Of a stretch of 64,000 nucleotides of DNA, positions 24,049 to 36,408 are shown in pieces. The stretch is from the NCBI RefSeq assembly GCF_008831285.2, contig NC_045140.1, forward strand, positions 7,066,505 through 7,130,504, in the 5' to 3' direction. Positions within the stretch are counted from its first letter, which is position 1; each line of letters begins with the position of its first letter. Under the pieces are notes generated by a model. It was not told where the DNA came from and searched no databases. It saw only the letters and a list, made by a program, of their open reading frames with translations. Origin of the DNA: Nymphaea colorata. Taxonomy: Eukaryota > Streptophyta > Magnoliopsida > Nymphaeales > Nymphaeaceae. Made by a program: the position numbers and the translations under genes.

Positions 24049-24440
24049 TTAAGGCAAGAGTTGACAACACTATCGAGCTGGAGCTAATGCCTAAAGTCGA
24101 TAAACTGGTTGATGGATCTACTAAAGGAGGAAATCATAAAAGCAAGCATAAAGATAGCAAAAGAAAATACAGTAGCAAATCTATTTGGTTGTAACTTCGT
24201 AAGTTAAGAAGATAAAATTGATAACAACACTAATATGATGGGATGAGACACTATAAATCATGAATGATATTAAGAACATCTTTATTTGCGTATACTCTCT
24301 AGTGGATGTTCACATTATTGTTGAACCATGTAAACGTTGGTCTTTTTTTTCTCTTTTTATTCTGGGTAGTTGCACAACATCAATTTTTTGTCTGAGTAGC
24401 ATCAACATTCATGGCATCTTTCTAAGGAAACATTCATTCA
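24049..24440 (+). repeat. Degenerate copia LTR (5' copy)
   Basis: It aligns by eye with 31432-31840: GGCAAGAG(T/A)TGACAA, GAGCTAATGCCTAAAG-type text, TGGGATGAGA(C/T), AAATCATG(A/G)ATGA(T/C)ATTAA and ATTGTTG.AACCA all occur in the same order in both. The outer ends are approximate. Confidence 0.5.
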
Positions 24441-25539
24441 ACACCTAGATAGGTGTGCAATTTCCTATACTTTCTTTCCCAACGATCTTCAATATTTTTT
24501 ATTATAGGATAGATATTGATCCTTCTATAGGGAGTCAATTCATCTCACTTTTGGAAGACTATAATCTAATGGGATATGTAGATGGTTCCAATAAGAGCTT
24601 TAAAGAATGGATTTCCAAGTCAAATAGTACAAAAATCCAAAGTCCAAAATATAAAAAAGCAGCAACATAATCTACTTTTATTAAGTTGCATCAAGTCCTC
24701 ACTTGCAGATGTAGTTCACAACCACATAGTTGGATTAAAGTCATCAGATGAAGTATAGATTGTCATGAAGAGGAAGTATGTAGCATGATCTACGACACAC
24801 ATGCAACAACTAAAAGGGCAACCTCAGAATTGAAGAGGGGGTGATGAATATATGCAACAACTAAAGAGTTACTTCAAAACTAAAGAGGGGTAATAAATAT
24901 ATATCAAAATATTTTTGTACAACTAAAAATATCACTCAGGAACTCACTTTATCCTCAAAGTGAGTTCAGGATGAATTCATTACTTACATATTAGCTTGTC
25001 TACCAATGTATGAATATGGCTCCTTGTGAATGGCCTTGAACACCCCAAGTTTGATGCCAAAATAATATAATGTGGCTTTTGACAGCATGAGAGATGGCAA
25101 CTAATACCCCAAGTTTGGGAAAACACATCATGTTACATCTAAAATGAGTAAGTTATTTATGCATGAGCCTTATCACACAGCGAGCAAGTGAAGATAGGGA
25201 ATGGAGTAGGTTTGAAGATCAGAAGCATTCATAACTCTTCTTTCTCTTCAAACCTCTCTACTTTTCTTATGAAAACTTGATATCAATTCAAAAGCTTGCA
25301 AGAGATAATAGTGTTTTCTCGAGTTGGATCGTAATGATTGCTAAGTGAAGGACATCCACACCAAGAAAAGTGTTGCTCAAGGAACTAGTTCAAATAGATC
25401 ATACAAATTGCAGTTCAATAGAATGCAAATAAGTGATCTTCAGTCAGCCAATGCTATGGTTGGTGAGTGTGCTTCTCTTGAGAGATAGCATGATAGAAAG
25501 GTTTATTCATCATTCAAAATAGTGCAAGCAATGATGATA

Positions 25540-26200
25540 GACAATGTGAAGCATGTCAATTACGGAAAGCTTATGCTCTACTTTTTGACAAAATTTCATA
25601 CATGTTCAACAATCTTTAAATTTGATTTTTGTTGATGTTTGGGGACTCAGACTGGTCTCTTCTTTGCATGGACATTATCAATGTATTGCCTTTGTTGATG
25701 GATTATCTTGTTTTAGATTGACTTACATTCTGAAATATAAGTTTGAAGAATGAATATATTTAAATATTTCCAAACAATGATTGAAAATGAACTTGAACGA
25801 CACATAAAGGTTGTTCAAATCAATTGGTTGTTGATTATAAGTTTCTTGTCACATATTTAAAGGAAAATAGGATAAAATACAAGATCATTTGTCCACATGC
25901 GCATGAACAGGCAGGCAAGAAAGGCCGAACACTAACGTTGAAATCGGCCTTGATTTCTCGCTCATGCATACATACGACACAAGTTTTGAGACTATTTCTT
26001 TTTGTTTTACTTAAATAAAATGCTCTTTCTTGTTACTAAGATGCAATGACCATATTTCTTACATTTTGATCCACATCTAGATTATAAATGTTAACGGCTT
26101 TTCGATATGCATGTTATCCATATCTATGTCCATATAATGCTCACGCACTGCAGTTTAGAAAGAAGAAACTTTGAACTTTTCTCACTATACACATTCCAAA
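25540..26200 (+). pseudogene. Copia integrase remnant
   Basis: In shifting frames, about 25555-25800 keeps the CxxCQ...GK and 'DVWGP..' region in decayed form. The open frame 25824-26018 reads VDYKFLVTYLKENRIKYKII followed by CPHAHEQAGKKGR, matching the copia block 'FL...GI.H..SCPYTPEQNG.AERK'. Next comes FRYACYPYLCPYNAHALQFR (about 26103-26160), the usual 'FGCACYPHLRPYNSHKLQFR' block. Confidence 0.65.
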
Positions 26201-26349
26201 AACCTCATGGTGTTGATTATTTATCCCTCACCCAAGCTAATAAATATGCTCCCTGGCAATAGGCGAGGAAAGAAAAATATTCAACTCACATGCACAATAA
26301 TACTTGGACCCTCACCCCACTACATACCATCTTAATATCAACAATTGGA

Positions 26350-27420
26350 GGATCAAAATGAATTCAAATGGCTCTATGGAGCAATATAAAGCACAATTAG
26401 TTGTTTGAGATTTCACATAAGAAGCAGATGTTTATTTTAAGTATAATTTGTTGTCACTATCGTTATATTCTTGTCGGTACCCTATTTGCCGACTCGATGT
26501 TTACAATGTGTTTTCCTAATGGAGTGTTATCATAGGATATCTATATGCATCAGCCGCATGGATTTATCAACACTCAATTTTCTTAGTATGTCTGCAAATT
26601 ATCAAAGTCTTCATATGGGCTTGCGCAGACACTATGTGTTTGGTACCAGCACTTCAATCAGTTTTTTCTTGAGCTTGGTTTTTGTCTCCTCCAAGATTGA
26701 CATGTCATTATTGTTGTTTGAGGGCAAAGATATAATTCTTATGTTTATTTATATGGACAATATTCTCATTACTAAAAGTTCACACAGATATCTTGAGGAA
26801 GTTATGACTAGACTTAGCGATGAATTTGCTCTTAAAGACCTTAGATCCCCACACTACTTTCTTGAAATTGAGGTATTCTTTAGATGGTCTCCACATAAGC
26901 CAATGGTAGTATATGATCAATCTTCTTCAATGCATGGGGATGAAAAATGTCAAAGCTACTGCCATATCTCTTGCCATTGGTACTCATTTATCTAAACTAG
27001 TGGTGTCCCTTTGGCCAATCCTACCAAGAATCATCATGGAAGTCGTACAGTACCTCACAATGACTAAGTCTGACCTTGCATACATTGTTAACAAGGTCTG
27101 CCAATTTATGCACTCTTTGTTCATGGGGCTTTGACTCTCTCCTATTGATGTTCATGGTGCTACTGTCAAACACATTGTATGGTATGTTAACTCTACCATT
27201 GACTATGGGTGCACTTGAGACCCACATCTAAGTCTTATCTCATTGCATTCTTTCATGCCGACTAGGTTGGGAATCTTGATGGTAAAAAAAGCAACTGGTA
27301 GTTGTGTTGTCTTTCTTGAACATTATCTTGTCTACTATTGTGCATTCTAGTATAGAAGCATAACATTGTGCTCTTACAACTCATTTCACTCTACAATTCC
27401 TTTGTGTACATCAATGCTAC
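26350..27420 (+). pseudogene. Copia reverse transcriptase and RNase H remnant
   Basis: At about 26355-26400 the frame reads KMNSNGSMEQYKAQLV, the copia 'K.N.DGSIERYKARLVAKGF' block. The open frame 26471-26995 then gives ICISRMDLSTL ('YM.QP.GF') and FIYMDNILIT, where the catalytic YVDD is replaced by YMDN, and DEFALKDLRSPHYFLEIEV ('EFALKDLG.LHYFLGIEV'). A frameshift leads to VVQYLTMTKSDLAYIVNKVC ('ALQYLT.TRPDI.FAVN.VSQ'). The loss of the second catalytic aspartate shows inactivity. Confidence 0.8.
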
Positions 27421-27423
27421 ATG

Positions 27424-30400
27424 CAGGGGCAAAGTGAAGATTTTTTATAAGGGCGGGCCAAACGGTCCAATGAACATATCTAGGTAGCCAAAGTAAATTC
27501 GAATCCAAAAAATACATTATGCAACAAAAAAAATTTCAATTAATGTAATGTATTTTGTTTTAATGAGTTGGGATGGGGCCATGACCTAGACACACCCCCC
27601 CCTGGCTGCATGTTTGTCTGTCAACCTCATTAATTATCAATGAAGTAAGTCATAATGCATGAAATGCATTAATTTTTAATATTATTTTCATGTAATTTTG
27701 ATGTAATTTAATGTTTAAATCCTCATGTTTGTGTTTGGGTAAGGTTCAATGAGTTGCGGTTTGAATTTGATCGAAATCAGACCTCAAACGAAGAAATTAC
27801 GTGCAAAAAAGTGAAAATTTGCCACCTAAAGGTAGAATCATTTTTGTCTATCTTAAAACTCCATATTTTTTATTGAATTTATGCCCTTGAGTCTTATTTC
27901 ACACTTATTTAAGTTTAGATCTTGCATTTTGTTTTAATGAATTTAGGTTTATGTAGAAACTAGATGAATCAAGTAGAAAATAAAGGAGATAGGAGTGTTT
28001 TTATAAAAAGTGAGTTGAGAGACGCATTTTGAAAAATTAATGACAAAACGTTGGAGCTAGGGTGCAAACTCTAGCTCATATTTTACGATGGGCGCAACTG
28101 CTCCCGTTCCCTCTCGCTCTCCTCTTGGAGCTTCCTTGGTGACGTCTTAGTAGTAGCTCCATCCAACTACCTAGGTGACACCTCTTGGTGGAGAACCCTC
28201 AACTAGTCGTGACCCATTCTTCTTCCATGCCTTATTTCTCTCAAAACCTAGTAGCCAAACTCGGTGGGGTGAAGGATTGATGCCAACAAAGGATTCTAAA
28301 AGCTGGATGGTGTGCCCAATCCGGGATTCAAAGAGCTCAAAACCTGCTTTAGGTAGGTCTTCATGATTTCTTGCTTGTTGTGTCATAGATTACACATTTT
28401 TTCTTGATTTTCAGTCATAGGGCTTTAGGATTTCCTTTTTTGCAGTAAATGAATATTTGTTCTTAGTTACTTTTTTGCTAAATCAATGTTTGGGTTGTCT
28501 AGATTGATATGCATTTGGTATTTCAGTGATTGTGTATGCATTTTTGGCAAAGGGGTCGAGTAGCTTATAAGTATACATCATAGTTGTTGTTTTTCCATCA
28601 TGTACTGCCCACCATTTGTGTTTTCTAGCAGGTAGGCTTTAGTTTTTAGCTATTTTTTGTTGGAGTAGATCTAACATTTATGTAGACTAGCCTCTTTAGC
28701 CAGGTGGAGCGTGTTGGTCTTGGACAATAACTTTTGTGTAGTATCTTTTAATTTTGAATTCTCAAGCGTGAATTTAGTGTGTTTTATCTTGTCTTAGGTA
28801 GCGACTGTAGTTATACCACTAGTTAACTAGTTAAAGTCGATAGAGTTTAGGTGTCAATGACATTTACTTTATGTTTAGTTGCTATAATTGTTCACTAGTC
28901 ATTTTTATAGGTTTCCAATTAGTATAGAATTAATTTATAGTAATTAATTGTTATGTTTACTTCAAGATCTTTTTTTAGTTGTATAAATTCCTAGTTAGAT
29001 GCAATGATGCATGTTAAATTTAGTTGTGTGCTGTTATTGCATTTTCTAATTTTATATCAGTGTGTATGCATATTAGTTTGTTGCTTATTATGTTTTGACT
29101 GCAATTTTTATTGTAGAATGGATGAATAGTTATCTTTCAATTATATTAGTTTTTATATAAAATAGTTGTTAATCCATATTTGTAGCTAATTTAATACTGT
29201 AAACTGTTGTGCTTTGTATTCTTTAGTTTGAGTGCAATGCATATGTGTCTTATGTTGTTCCTTAGCACCGTTTCCTTCAATTCCTGCTATAGGTCGGTAA
29301 ATTAGATAATTATTTGTTATTTAGATTAGTTTTTAAGCAAAAACTAGTGGTTAATCATGTTTTACTGTGATTATCTTGGTTTAGGTAGGTGTTGTTTGTT
29401 TTTTGTTAATCACTTTTATTTGTTGTAGTCTAAAATTTATTATTCATACTTTAGAGTGTATGGTATAAATTGGACTTTTATTTGTTCATGTAGTAAAATT
29501 CTAGTTTTGCATTGCTCTAAGTGTTGTGCATTAGTATAAATAGGAGTGATTTCAGTAATTTTATTACTAGGACTGATCCTTTTTATTTTGTTTAGATTCC
29601 TTTTGAATTACAGCATAATTATTGACATTTTACTGATATAGCATAGATAAGTCATTTTTTGTTTGAATTTAGTCATTTCACTTTGTTTTAGGTATGTTAA
29701 AGTGGAGATCTTAGGATTGGACGTGGCCAGCACCTAGTACTTTCCCATTTCGTGCAGTTTTTTTTGTTTTTAGTTGTAGTTGTCTCAATTTATTGTTTGT
29801 TAATGGTGAATTAGTGTCATTTAATGTTTCCTAGTAAACAACATGCTAATTTCCATTGTTTTAGTTGATGTAATAATGCTTGTTATCTAGGTTAGTTGTA
29901 GATTTGATTTTTAGAAACTTGTATTCATGTTTTAGTTTAGTTTAGCTTATTATAATGCTCGCTGGTAGTTTTACTAGTGTAGATTTAATTTTAGTAGCTA
30001 AGTTGTAATTTTTTAGTTTAAATCACCTTTTTCTAGTATATTTGATTATCTTTCATTCCAATTAGTTTGTAGATAAATATTAGTTGGTAACTAGTGGATA
30101 TAGTTATTTTTAGCTTGCGGATTGCTACTGGTTGATTTTCTACACTCTAGATAGAAAAAGTATCCAATTTTGTATTAGGTGTTTATTTTTATTGTAATTT
30201 CTATAGTTTATAGTGCAATTTAGCAGGAAAAATAGTTGTGTTTTGTTAAAAAATAGTTTTAGATGAAAATTAGTTTTTAATTAGTAGATGCACCTAGTTT
30301 TTAAATAATAGCTATTCTAGGGAGAGAAAGTACATGGTTTGCTTGAACATTTGTTATTTTGGTGCATTTCTCCTTCTAGTTTAGTTGTTTAGATTAGTAT

Positions 30401-31195
30401 GCTTTCAAACTTCTAGTTCGTAGTCTTTAGTTGTTACCTTTAAGATCATTTTTGTATTCTAGAAATCTAGGTTAGTGGGTTGTGTAATTTTGAGTTCATG
30501 CATAAAATGCGATCGAACTAATCTAGACTTGGGTTAGCCGGCATTAACTAAGTCTAGATGTTTTTGACATAAAAGATACTAAAAGACGTTTGTATTCTGC
30601 ATTAACAACCGGTTAGTACACATATGCATATACATGAGAAGTCTTATTTTTATGTTTTGGCAGCCTTTATTACTGCCATTTTATACTCTAACTTGTTGTG
30701 CAGTTGAAACTTGATTCATGCATTCTGCAGCCAGCTTAAAGGAAAGCAAGACGCATCAAGGAGGATGAAAAATTGTCCTTGTTGGATATTGGAGGTGCCA
30801 TTGAAGATTGAGTCATCACGCATCTTCAAGAGAGCCACCATTTTAGATTTAAGATTTGAATTTCTTGTATTAGAATTTTGTTGTATTTTAAATACACATG
30901 TGTATTAGTTCAAAAGAGTCCATGCAACACCATTGAGCATTGAATCATCTTGTGGGATTTTAATTTTGTGTAATAGAAGCACTTTAATTGAGTAATTTTG
31001 TGTTTGTTCTATCTACATTCTTCTTAGATTCGCCTTGTCTTGATTATATAAGTCATGATACTCAATTGTTGTTGTCAAAGTTCGACTTGGACTCACCACT
31101 TGTGAAATCTGGTAAAAGTATAACTGGTGTGTAGTTTCACTTTGTATTGCAACAGGTTGTTTAATTTTATATATGTGAAGAGAGATTTGAATTGA
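27424..31195. mobile_element. Composite insertion splitting the copia RNase H
   Basis: Copia coding text stops at about 27424 (after CATCAATGCTACATGCAG) and resumes at about 31196 (in the TKHFKIDVHFIHDQ block). The first 190 bp, about 27418-27612, form a short element with complementary ends (ACATGCAG...CTGCATGT), a GGGGC start and a CCCCCCCTGG end. The remaining 3.6 kb has no open reading frame with known motifs. It starts with a short gene-like GC-balanced segment (28080-28370), continues with a T/G-rich stretch full of TTAGT words (28380-30600), and ends near 30700-31190. Its identity is unknown. Confidence 0.5.
28380..30640 (+). repeat. T-rich, TTAGT-word-rich tract with diverged internal repeats
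   Basis: The plus strand is strongly T over A and G over C. Related phrases, of the form 'TTATNTTT...ATTAGTTTTTA.ATAAAA...TAGTTGTTAATC', recur at about 29131, 29306, 30047 and 30230, spaced about 175-183 bp within each pair. The composition is like a long plant intron or a retrotransposon leader. No coding exon was found inside. Confidence 0.45.
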
Positions 31196-31213
31196 ACTAT
31201 ATTGTAAAATTGT

Positions 31214-31405
31214 ATGTATAACCAAAACTGCACCGCACCACTAAACACTTCAAAATTGATGTGCACTTTATTCATGATCAATTCAACGATGAGATTTTAC
31301 TGTTACAATCACATTCATATCAATGATCAACTTGCAGACATCATGATCGTACCTCTCTCTAGATTTTGTTTTCATCTACTCCAGCGCAAACTCAACACCC
31401 TATAA
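31214..31405 (+). pseudogene. End of copia RNase H
   Basis: The frame contains HINDQLADIMIVPLSRFCFH LLQRKLNTL, matching the copia C-terminal block 'DQ.ADI.TKPLS..RF..LR.KL'. The preceding bases in another frame give TKHFKIDVHFIHDQ. A G/T-rich tract GTTTGTGTGGGGAGAT (about 31416-31431) follows and would be the polypurine-type tract just before the 3' LTR. Confidence 0.75.
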
Positions 31406-31431
31406 AGGCCGCTGAGTTTGTGTGGGGAGAT

Positions 31432-31840
31432 TGTGGCAAGAGATGACAATGCTATTCAGTTAGTGCTAATGCCTAAAGACAATAATCTTGAAGATATGAC
31501 TATTATGGTTGAAGCATCCACTCAAGAAAGAAATAGTGGAGATCAGTGTGGAGATTGCAATAGAAAAGGCAACACCAAATCTATGGGTTGTAACTTCAAA
31601 AATAATGTAACAGCTAAAATTGTTAACGTTCCTCATATTATGGGATGAGATCTTGTAAATCATGGATGACATTAATGGAACCTATCTCTCTCTCTCTGGT
31701 AGAGAGTACTCTCCTATGGATGGAGACATTGTTGTGGAACCACATAAACACTGATTTTTTTTTTCCTCTTTTTCTGTTCCTGTTAAGGTCATATACCAAG
31801 TATCTATTTATTTTGCACTTCAGTTCTTAACAATATCGTA
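31432..31840 (+). repeat. Degenerate copia LTR (3' copy)
   Basis: It begins TGTGGCAAGAGATGACAATG directly after the polypurine-like tract and aligns with 24049-24440. The open frame 31418-31648 across it is accidental. The exact 3' end is not visible. Confidence 0.55.
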
Positions 31841-32060
31841 ATGGCATTTGGATTCTGTTGTACATTTAAAATTCATGCTCCAATTCAGATGTGAACATAA
31901 AAGCTGGATTTGGATTGTGAGTTTGAATAACAGATTTGTATATCGTATTAGGCTTTTCTTCATTTGTATAATTTGGATGCAAATCTGAATATCTAAACAA
32001 CTGATAGATCGGACATGGAAACAGGTACATCTGATTTGAATCTGATCCTTTCACATCCCT
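31841..32060. repeat. GGGATGTCAA-family dispersed element, partial copy
   Basis: Text of the type 'TTTGGATTCTG...GGATTTGGATTGTGAG...CTGATTTGAATCTGATCC' ends in CACATCCCT. It matches one end of the complete copy at 51198-51588. Confidence 0.5.
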
Positions 32061-33270
32061 AATAATAATTTCAAATAGAATTCATAGTAAGCAGCTCATT
32101 GCCCATAAAGGATCAAGCTCCACACCGTTTAGGCGTCTCTATCTCTAAGGCACGGATTGGAATTTGATTGCTCAGATAAGTCGTCTGCAAAGCTGAAATG
32201 TCAGCGTCGTGCAAGAGCTATTTGAAGACTCTTCGGAAAAATCTTGGGATAACTTATTCAGGTTTAATACATGCAGCGATTTTGCTTTGAACTTTAAGGG
32301 ATTCGACTGAGAATCAAAGACTTTTGCTTCTCAACTAAACCCAGAAAGAAATATATGGGCAGTCAAACCCGTGCAGGATCGTTCCCTCATCTTGGAGTTT
32401 CAAACAAATGGAAAACACCTCATTATTGAAAGAAGTTGTGCCTTTTACGAAAACAAAATGCATTTTTTTCTATTCGTTTACCATCTGGGTGGCACATTAA
32501 CTTACAACATAATAGAGAAAATTGGGAACCGCCAATGATGTAAAAAGTATATTTAGTTATCTTTCTTCTATATTAAGATTGTAAAAAGAGAGGTCTCTAG
32601 TTCGATTATGGTCGGTACTATGACTCTGTGTCTTAAATGGTGTGCGGTGCAGTAGCCAAACTGAAACATATAATGCTGCCATCATTGCCTTCAAACAAAA
32701 TAGTAAAAAGAGAGGTCTCTAGTTCGAGATTTTAGATCTCTTTTATGGTGAGCCTCCCTCGTCCTTTATGCCCTTAGGTTGAAATGTCTCCGAATACCAA
32801 CCCTTGGGCAATAATGATCCCCTTGTGTGCTATTTCTGTTCATCTAACCAAGCTCAACTGCTGATGTTGAGTCTCAAGCTCAGGCGTGATAATGCATGAC
32901 TTCAGCTAAGCTCAAATTTGACAAGCTGATGTCTGGGGAAGACTGAATATTTGAGAGCACATCTAGTTCGATGTTGGTGGCCGAGGGGGCTTGTGTCATG
33001 AAAGAGTGGGGTCAAAACTCAATGCCGCCCACAAAGCATAGAATCCGCTAATTCTGCTCATGCCCACCCATGAATCAGGCCATCTTTCGTGGCTTGCTTA
33101 CAGTTCACTGCACAAATACACGGCGAACTTTTTTCTTTTTTAACTCAAGCCAACCAACTACTGGTGTAAGATGAGTATGCGTATCTTCTTCCTATACCAT
33201 AAGTGAATTAAAATTTGTGGCCTACCATATATCATGGTGGTGTCTAAAGCTACTAACCAAAGCCCATAAA
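32061..33270. other. Intergenic DNA
   Basis: No gene was recognised. A 25-nt word GTAAAAAGAGAGGTCTCTAG plus TTCGA is present twice (32581-32605 and 32703-32727) with 97 nt between. Confidence 0.35.
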
Positions 33271-35700
33271 AAGAAGCAATTTCTAGCAATATGGAAAGAA
33301 AGAGGTGGGGAGAGAGAGAGGAGGAGGAGAAGACTCCAAGCAGCTTTCCTTCCGACTTTCTAGCAAAGAATATGCCTGGTGTAGCTCGCACTAGGATTGA
33401 GAGGCTGGCGATTCTTTTCATGAGAGAAAAAGGCCGGGGGGCCGGCCGGCCTTGAGAAGGACGAAGGAGACGAGAAAAGAAAAGGAAAAAGAAGGAAAAG
33501 GGAGGAAGGTTAAGAGCCTGCCTCTTTGACCAACTGCCACTGTTCCCTCGCTCTGTAAAGGGGCATAATTCCTGAAGTAGGGCCTGCAACACCCCCACCA
33601 AGTTGCCAAGACGCGTTTGGTGGGCGACCAGAAGCAAATCTCGGCCACAACCGTCCACAACCAAACAAGCGCGGTGCTAGAGACTTTCTGGATCCTGATG
33701 ATTCATGAGCCCCCATTAATAATTTCTGAATTCTTTTAAGAAAGCTACCCCTACCACATTCACAGTCAAATGCGGCACCCCTTCTCTCCATCTTTCCCAA
33801 GGCAATTCAGCACCCTCTCTCTCTCTCCCCACCTCCCCCCCAACCCGTCTCTCATAGTAGTTAATTAATGCCCCTGTGGAAAAGGCTAAAAACATACAGA
33901 GATGAGCCAACAGATGAAATAACGAGCCATCACATGGCATCTCTCTCTCTCTCACATGGCTCTCTCTCTCTCTCTCTCTCCTGCACAATCAACCATGAGA
34001 CCATAGATTAATGCCAGTGAGAAATGGTTAAAAACTACACAGGGTACAGACAAATAAATCTGGTCATATGACCACGTTGCTTTTCAGCATCCAATCACCA
34101 AAAAAGAAGTTGTGACTTAAGGGACACTGGCCATCAAAGGCGGATCCTTGATGAGTCTTTTCCTTCTTCCGGTGCTTTAAAGGAATCACAAGCGAAAAGA
34201 GAAACAAAAAACAATCTCAAGAAAACAAAAGCAAAGGAGGGACGGAAAGACAACGTGTGAGATGACACCTCCCCACCGATTAAGGGGGTAATCTCACTAA
34301 TCACATTCAAAGAAGTAAAGTCTGCTTTTTCTTTTCCTTTGGTTCGCTGTTAGAGGAAAAAAAAATTGCTTTTGAAAGATGGCCACAGGTCCGCAATAAA
34401 CTCAGTCAATCTAAATGTTTTCGGGGCACAAATGGAGGGAGAGAGAGAGAGTAAACGACGGAAATTCGAGAAAAAAGCAATTAGGGGTCTATTATAATTC
34501 TGTACGCGAGCATGTTATCAATGAATGTGAATATGAAACTGAAACATGATTTGCCAAGTAACCAAGAAACGTAGAAAAGCAAGCATCAAAATTGGAAGAA
34601 AAAGGAAAGACAAAGGCAGGAGCAGAGAAGGAGAAAAGAAAGGGATAGCATTCAATTACTATCGATTGGCATCGAGAAGGAAGAAAGAAAGGATAGCATT
34701 CAATTACTATCGATTGGCATCTAATCATCTTCCACGGAACAACAAGGCAAGTTATCTGGCAGGTCGGTCCAAACCCAATAACAAACAGAAAGGAAGATCC
34801 AAGGAAGCAAACTGAACTAAAGAGGAAGCTTCGCCATTCCGAAAGACAAACTAACCATTGTTAAGAGAACAAAAAAACAGTAAAGAGCAAATAGCCAGAA
34901 AGAAATGGCGCAGAAATTAGAAAAAGGGGTTAAATTAGCCAATTATCAATTGAGGATCCGTCCTCCATACAGAAGAATCCATATGTACTTCCATTAATTA
35001 AGATGGAACGGAAAGAAAGAGACCATGAAGAATGGTACAAACAGAAGAAAAATAGCTTCAATGACTTCAGACAATAATTGCAAAACTAGATAGGTGAACA
35101 GCTATAGGCCATTGAAGTCTTTCTTTCTCCTACCCTAGAATACCGGTCCACCTTCTTTGTAGGAATTACGACCTAAAAAGAACCAACCAGTGAAGCCAAC
35201 CACTCAAAGAAAGCGGGAACGAAGCAAAGAAAGGAAGGGATGAAATCAAAAAGCACAGCCATCCCTCTTTGACCAAACCCACTCATATTCACCATTCCAA
35301 TACAAGGGGAAAAAGAATAAAGAGGAGAACCGTATTATGATTCCAAATACCCACCATAGTCACCATAATTCTTCTTACTTTTTTGGAATTCCTGCACTAC
35401 TAAAGAAGAATCAACACCACACTGATTCACGAAGTAACTCTCGAATCCACGATTTTGTATACCATTATGATTGATTAAATTACAAAGTGAGGTGAAACAG
35501 AAACAATAAGAAAAGAAAGGCCATCCTTTTTCTGCTTCATATTATGAACAAATTAATTTTCTGATCACTCTCATCGGGGAGATTGGTCATCTTCCAAACA
35601 TCCCCAAACGACTGAAGGATCTCTAAGATCAAGAACAAAACTTGACCGAACGCTTCAATCGCATTTTTTCTCTTTCTCACCTATTCTGAAAGATAAAAAT
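33271..35700. other. Downstream flank of the ERF gene, purine/pyrimidine-rich
   Basis: No coding gene was recognised. Simple TC repeats occur at about 33940-33982, with GA tracts near 33300-33340 and 34436-34452. A 48-bp duplication has copies starting at 34643 and 34691 (GGATAGCATTCAATTACTAT start). The motif GGGGGGCCGGCCGGCC sits at 33435-33450. The stretch just below 35700 is probably the ERF 3' UTR. Confidence 0.4.
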
Positions 35701-36408
35701 TCATAGCCGCAAAGATATGCTGCAAAATTCATCATCGTCATCATCGCCATCCCCACAAGGTGGCAAATTCAAATCTAGAAAAGGCCTCCTCGCCAGGGGA
35801 GGCCTCGTCACCTCATCATCGACGACCGAAGACGATGAATCACAATCGCTGTGACACTCGTTCGGATCAACGCCACCACCACCACCACCGATGAACCCGT
35901 TCTGCATCAAACCACGGCCTGGCCAATCACATCCCCAAGCGCTCCTCCGATCCGGGGCACAGCTCCGCTTTGTGCCCTTCTGCTTCCTTGCCACGCCGCT
36001 CGCGAAGTTGCCGCCCGGTGAACCGCCCCGGTGCCGCCCTCCAGCGAGGTTCAGATCCATCTTCAGATCGACCTCACAGCTAGATGGGGCCTTAGCGTGG
36101 TGATTGCTTCTGGGGCTGCTCCATGACTCTACGGTGCTGCTCATGCTGGTGCTGCGATCCTCAACGGGGACGTAGGCGAAGTTGGTCTTCGCCTTCGGCC
36201 CCCGGAGAGCCCGGGCGGCCGCATCGTAGGCCCGCGCGGCGTCCTCCGCCGTGTCAAACGTTCCCAACCAGACGCGGCTCTTCTTCCACGGGTCCCTGAT
36301 CTCTGCAGCGAATCTTCCCCATGGCCTCTTCCTGACCCCCCTGAAATGAATGTCTTTGGTGAGGGGCGCCCCACCCTCCTTAAACCCGTTCTTTGATTGA
36401 GGAATCAT
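35701..36408 (-). CDS. ERF-type AP2 transcriptional repressor with EAR motif (group VIII, ERF3/4-like)
   Basis: Intronless, 235 residues. The reading frame is open further upstream, but the first ATG is at 36408 ([13 protein letters not shown]), so I start there. The AP2/ERF domain spans about residues 21-78 ([46 protein letters not shown]). The A and D in AAEIRD mark the ERF rather than DREB branch, which binds GCC-box promoter elements in the nucleus. A C-terminal LDLNLPP at 211-217 is the classic EAR repression motif that recruits TOPLESS-type co-repressors, and a second DLNL lies at 118-121. Between them are a basic cluster (RKQKGTKRS) and a poly-Gly run. An acidic DDDDDE stretch follows the EAR motif. 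Known members of this group repress ethylene-, ABA- or stress-responsive genes; the exact target here cannot be inferred. It looks intact and functional. Confidence 0.93.
   Translation of the reverse strand: MIPQSKNGFKEGGAPLTKDIHFRGVRKRPWGRFAAEIRDPWKKSRVWLGTFDTAEDAARAYDAAARALRGPKAKTNFAYVPVEDRSTSMSSTVESWSSPRSNHHAKAPSSCEVDLKMDLNLAGGRHRGGSPGGNFASGVARKQKGTKRSCAPDRRSAWGCDWPGRGLMQNGFIGGGGGGVDPNECHSDCDSSSSVVDDEVTRPPLARRPFLDLNLPPCGDGDDDDDEFCSISLRL

Larger units (their letters stand above)
24049..31840 (+). mobile_element. Decayed Ty1-copia retrotransposon with nested insertion
   Basis: Copia modules appear in the expected order on the plus strand: a gag remnant at 24530-24670 (GSQFISLLEDYNLMGYVDGS), an integrase remnant at about 25540-26200, reverse transcriptase at 26470-27000, RNase H at 27000-27420, a gap of foreign DNA, then the end of RNase H at 31214-31405. 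LTR-like segments lie at about 24049-24440 and 31432-31840. All frames are broken. The large LTR divergence points to an old insertion. Confidence 0.75.

Noticed and set aside
33158-33664. 168-codon minus-strand frame near GC/GA-rich DNA
   Set aside because: No ATG at the start, no recognisable domain, and composition follows the local purine/pyrimidine bias.
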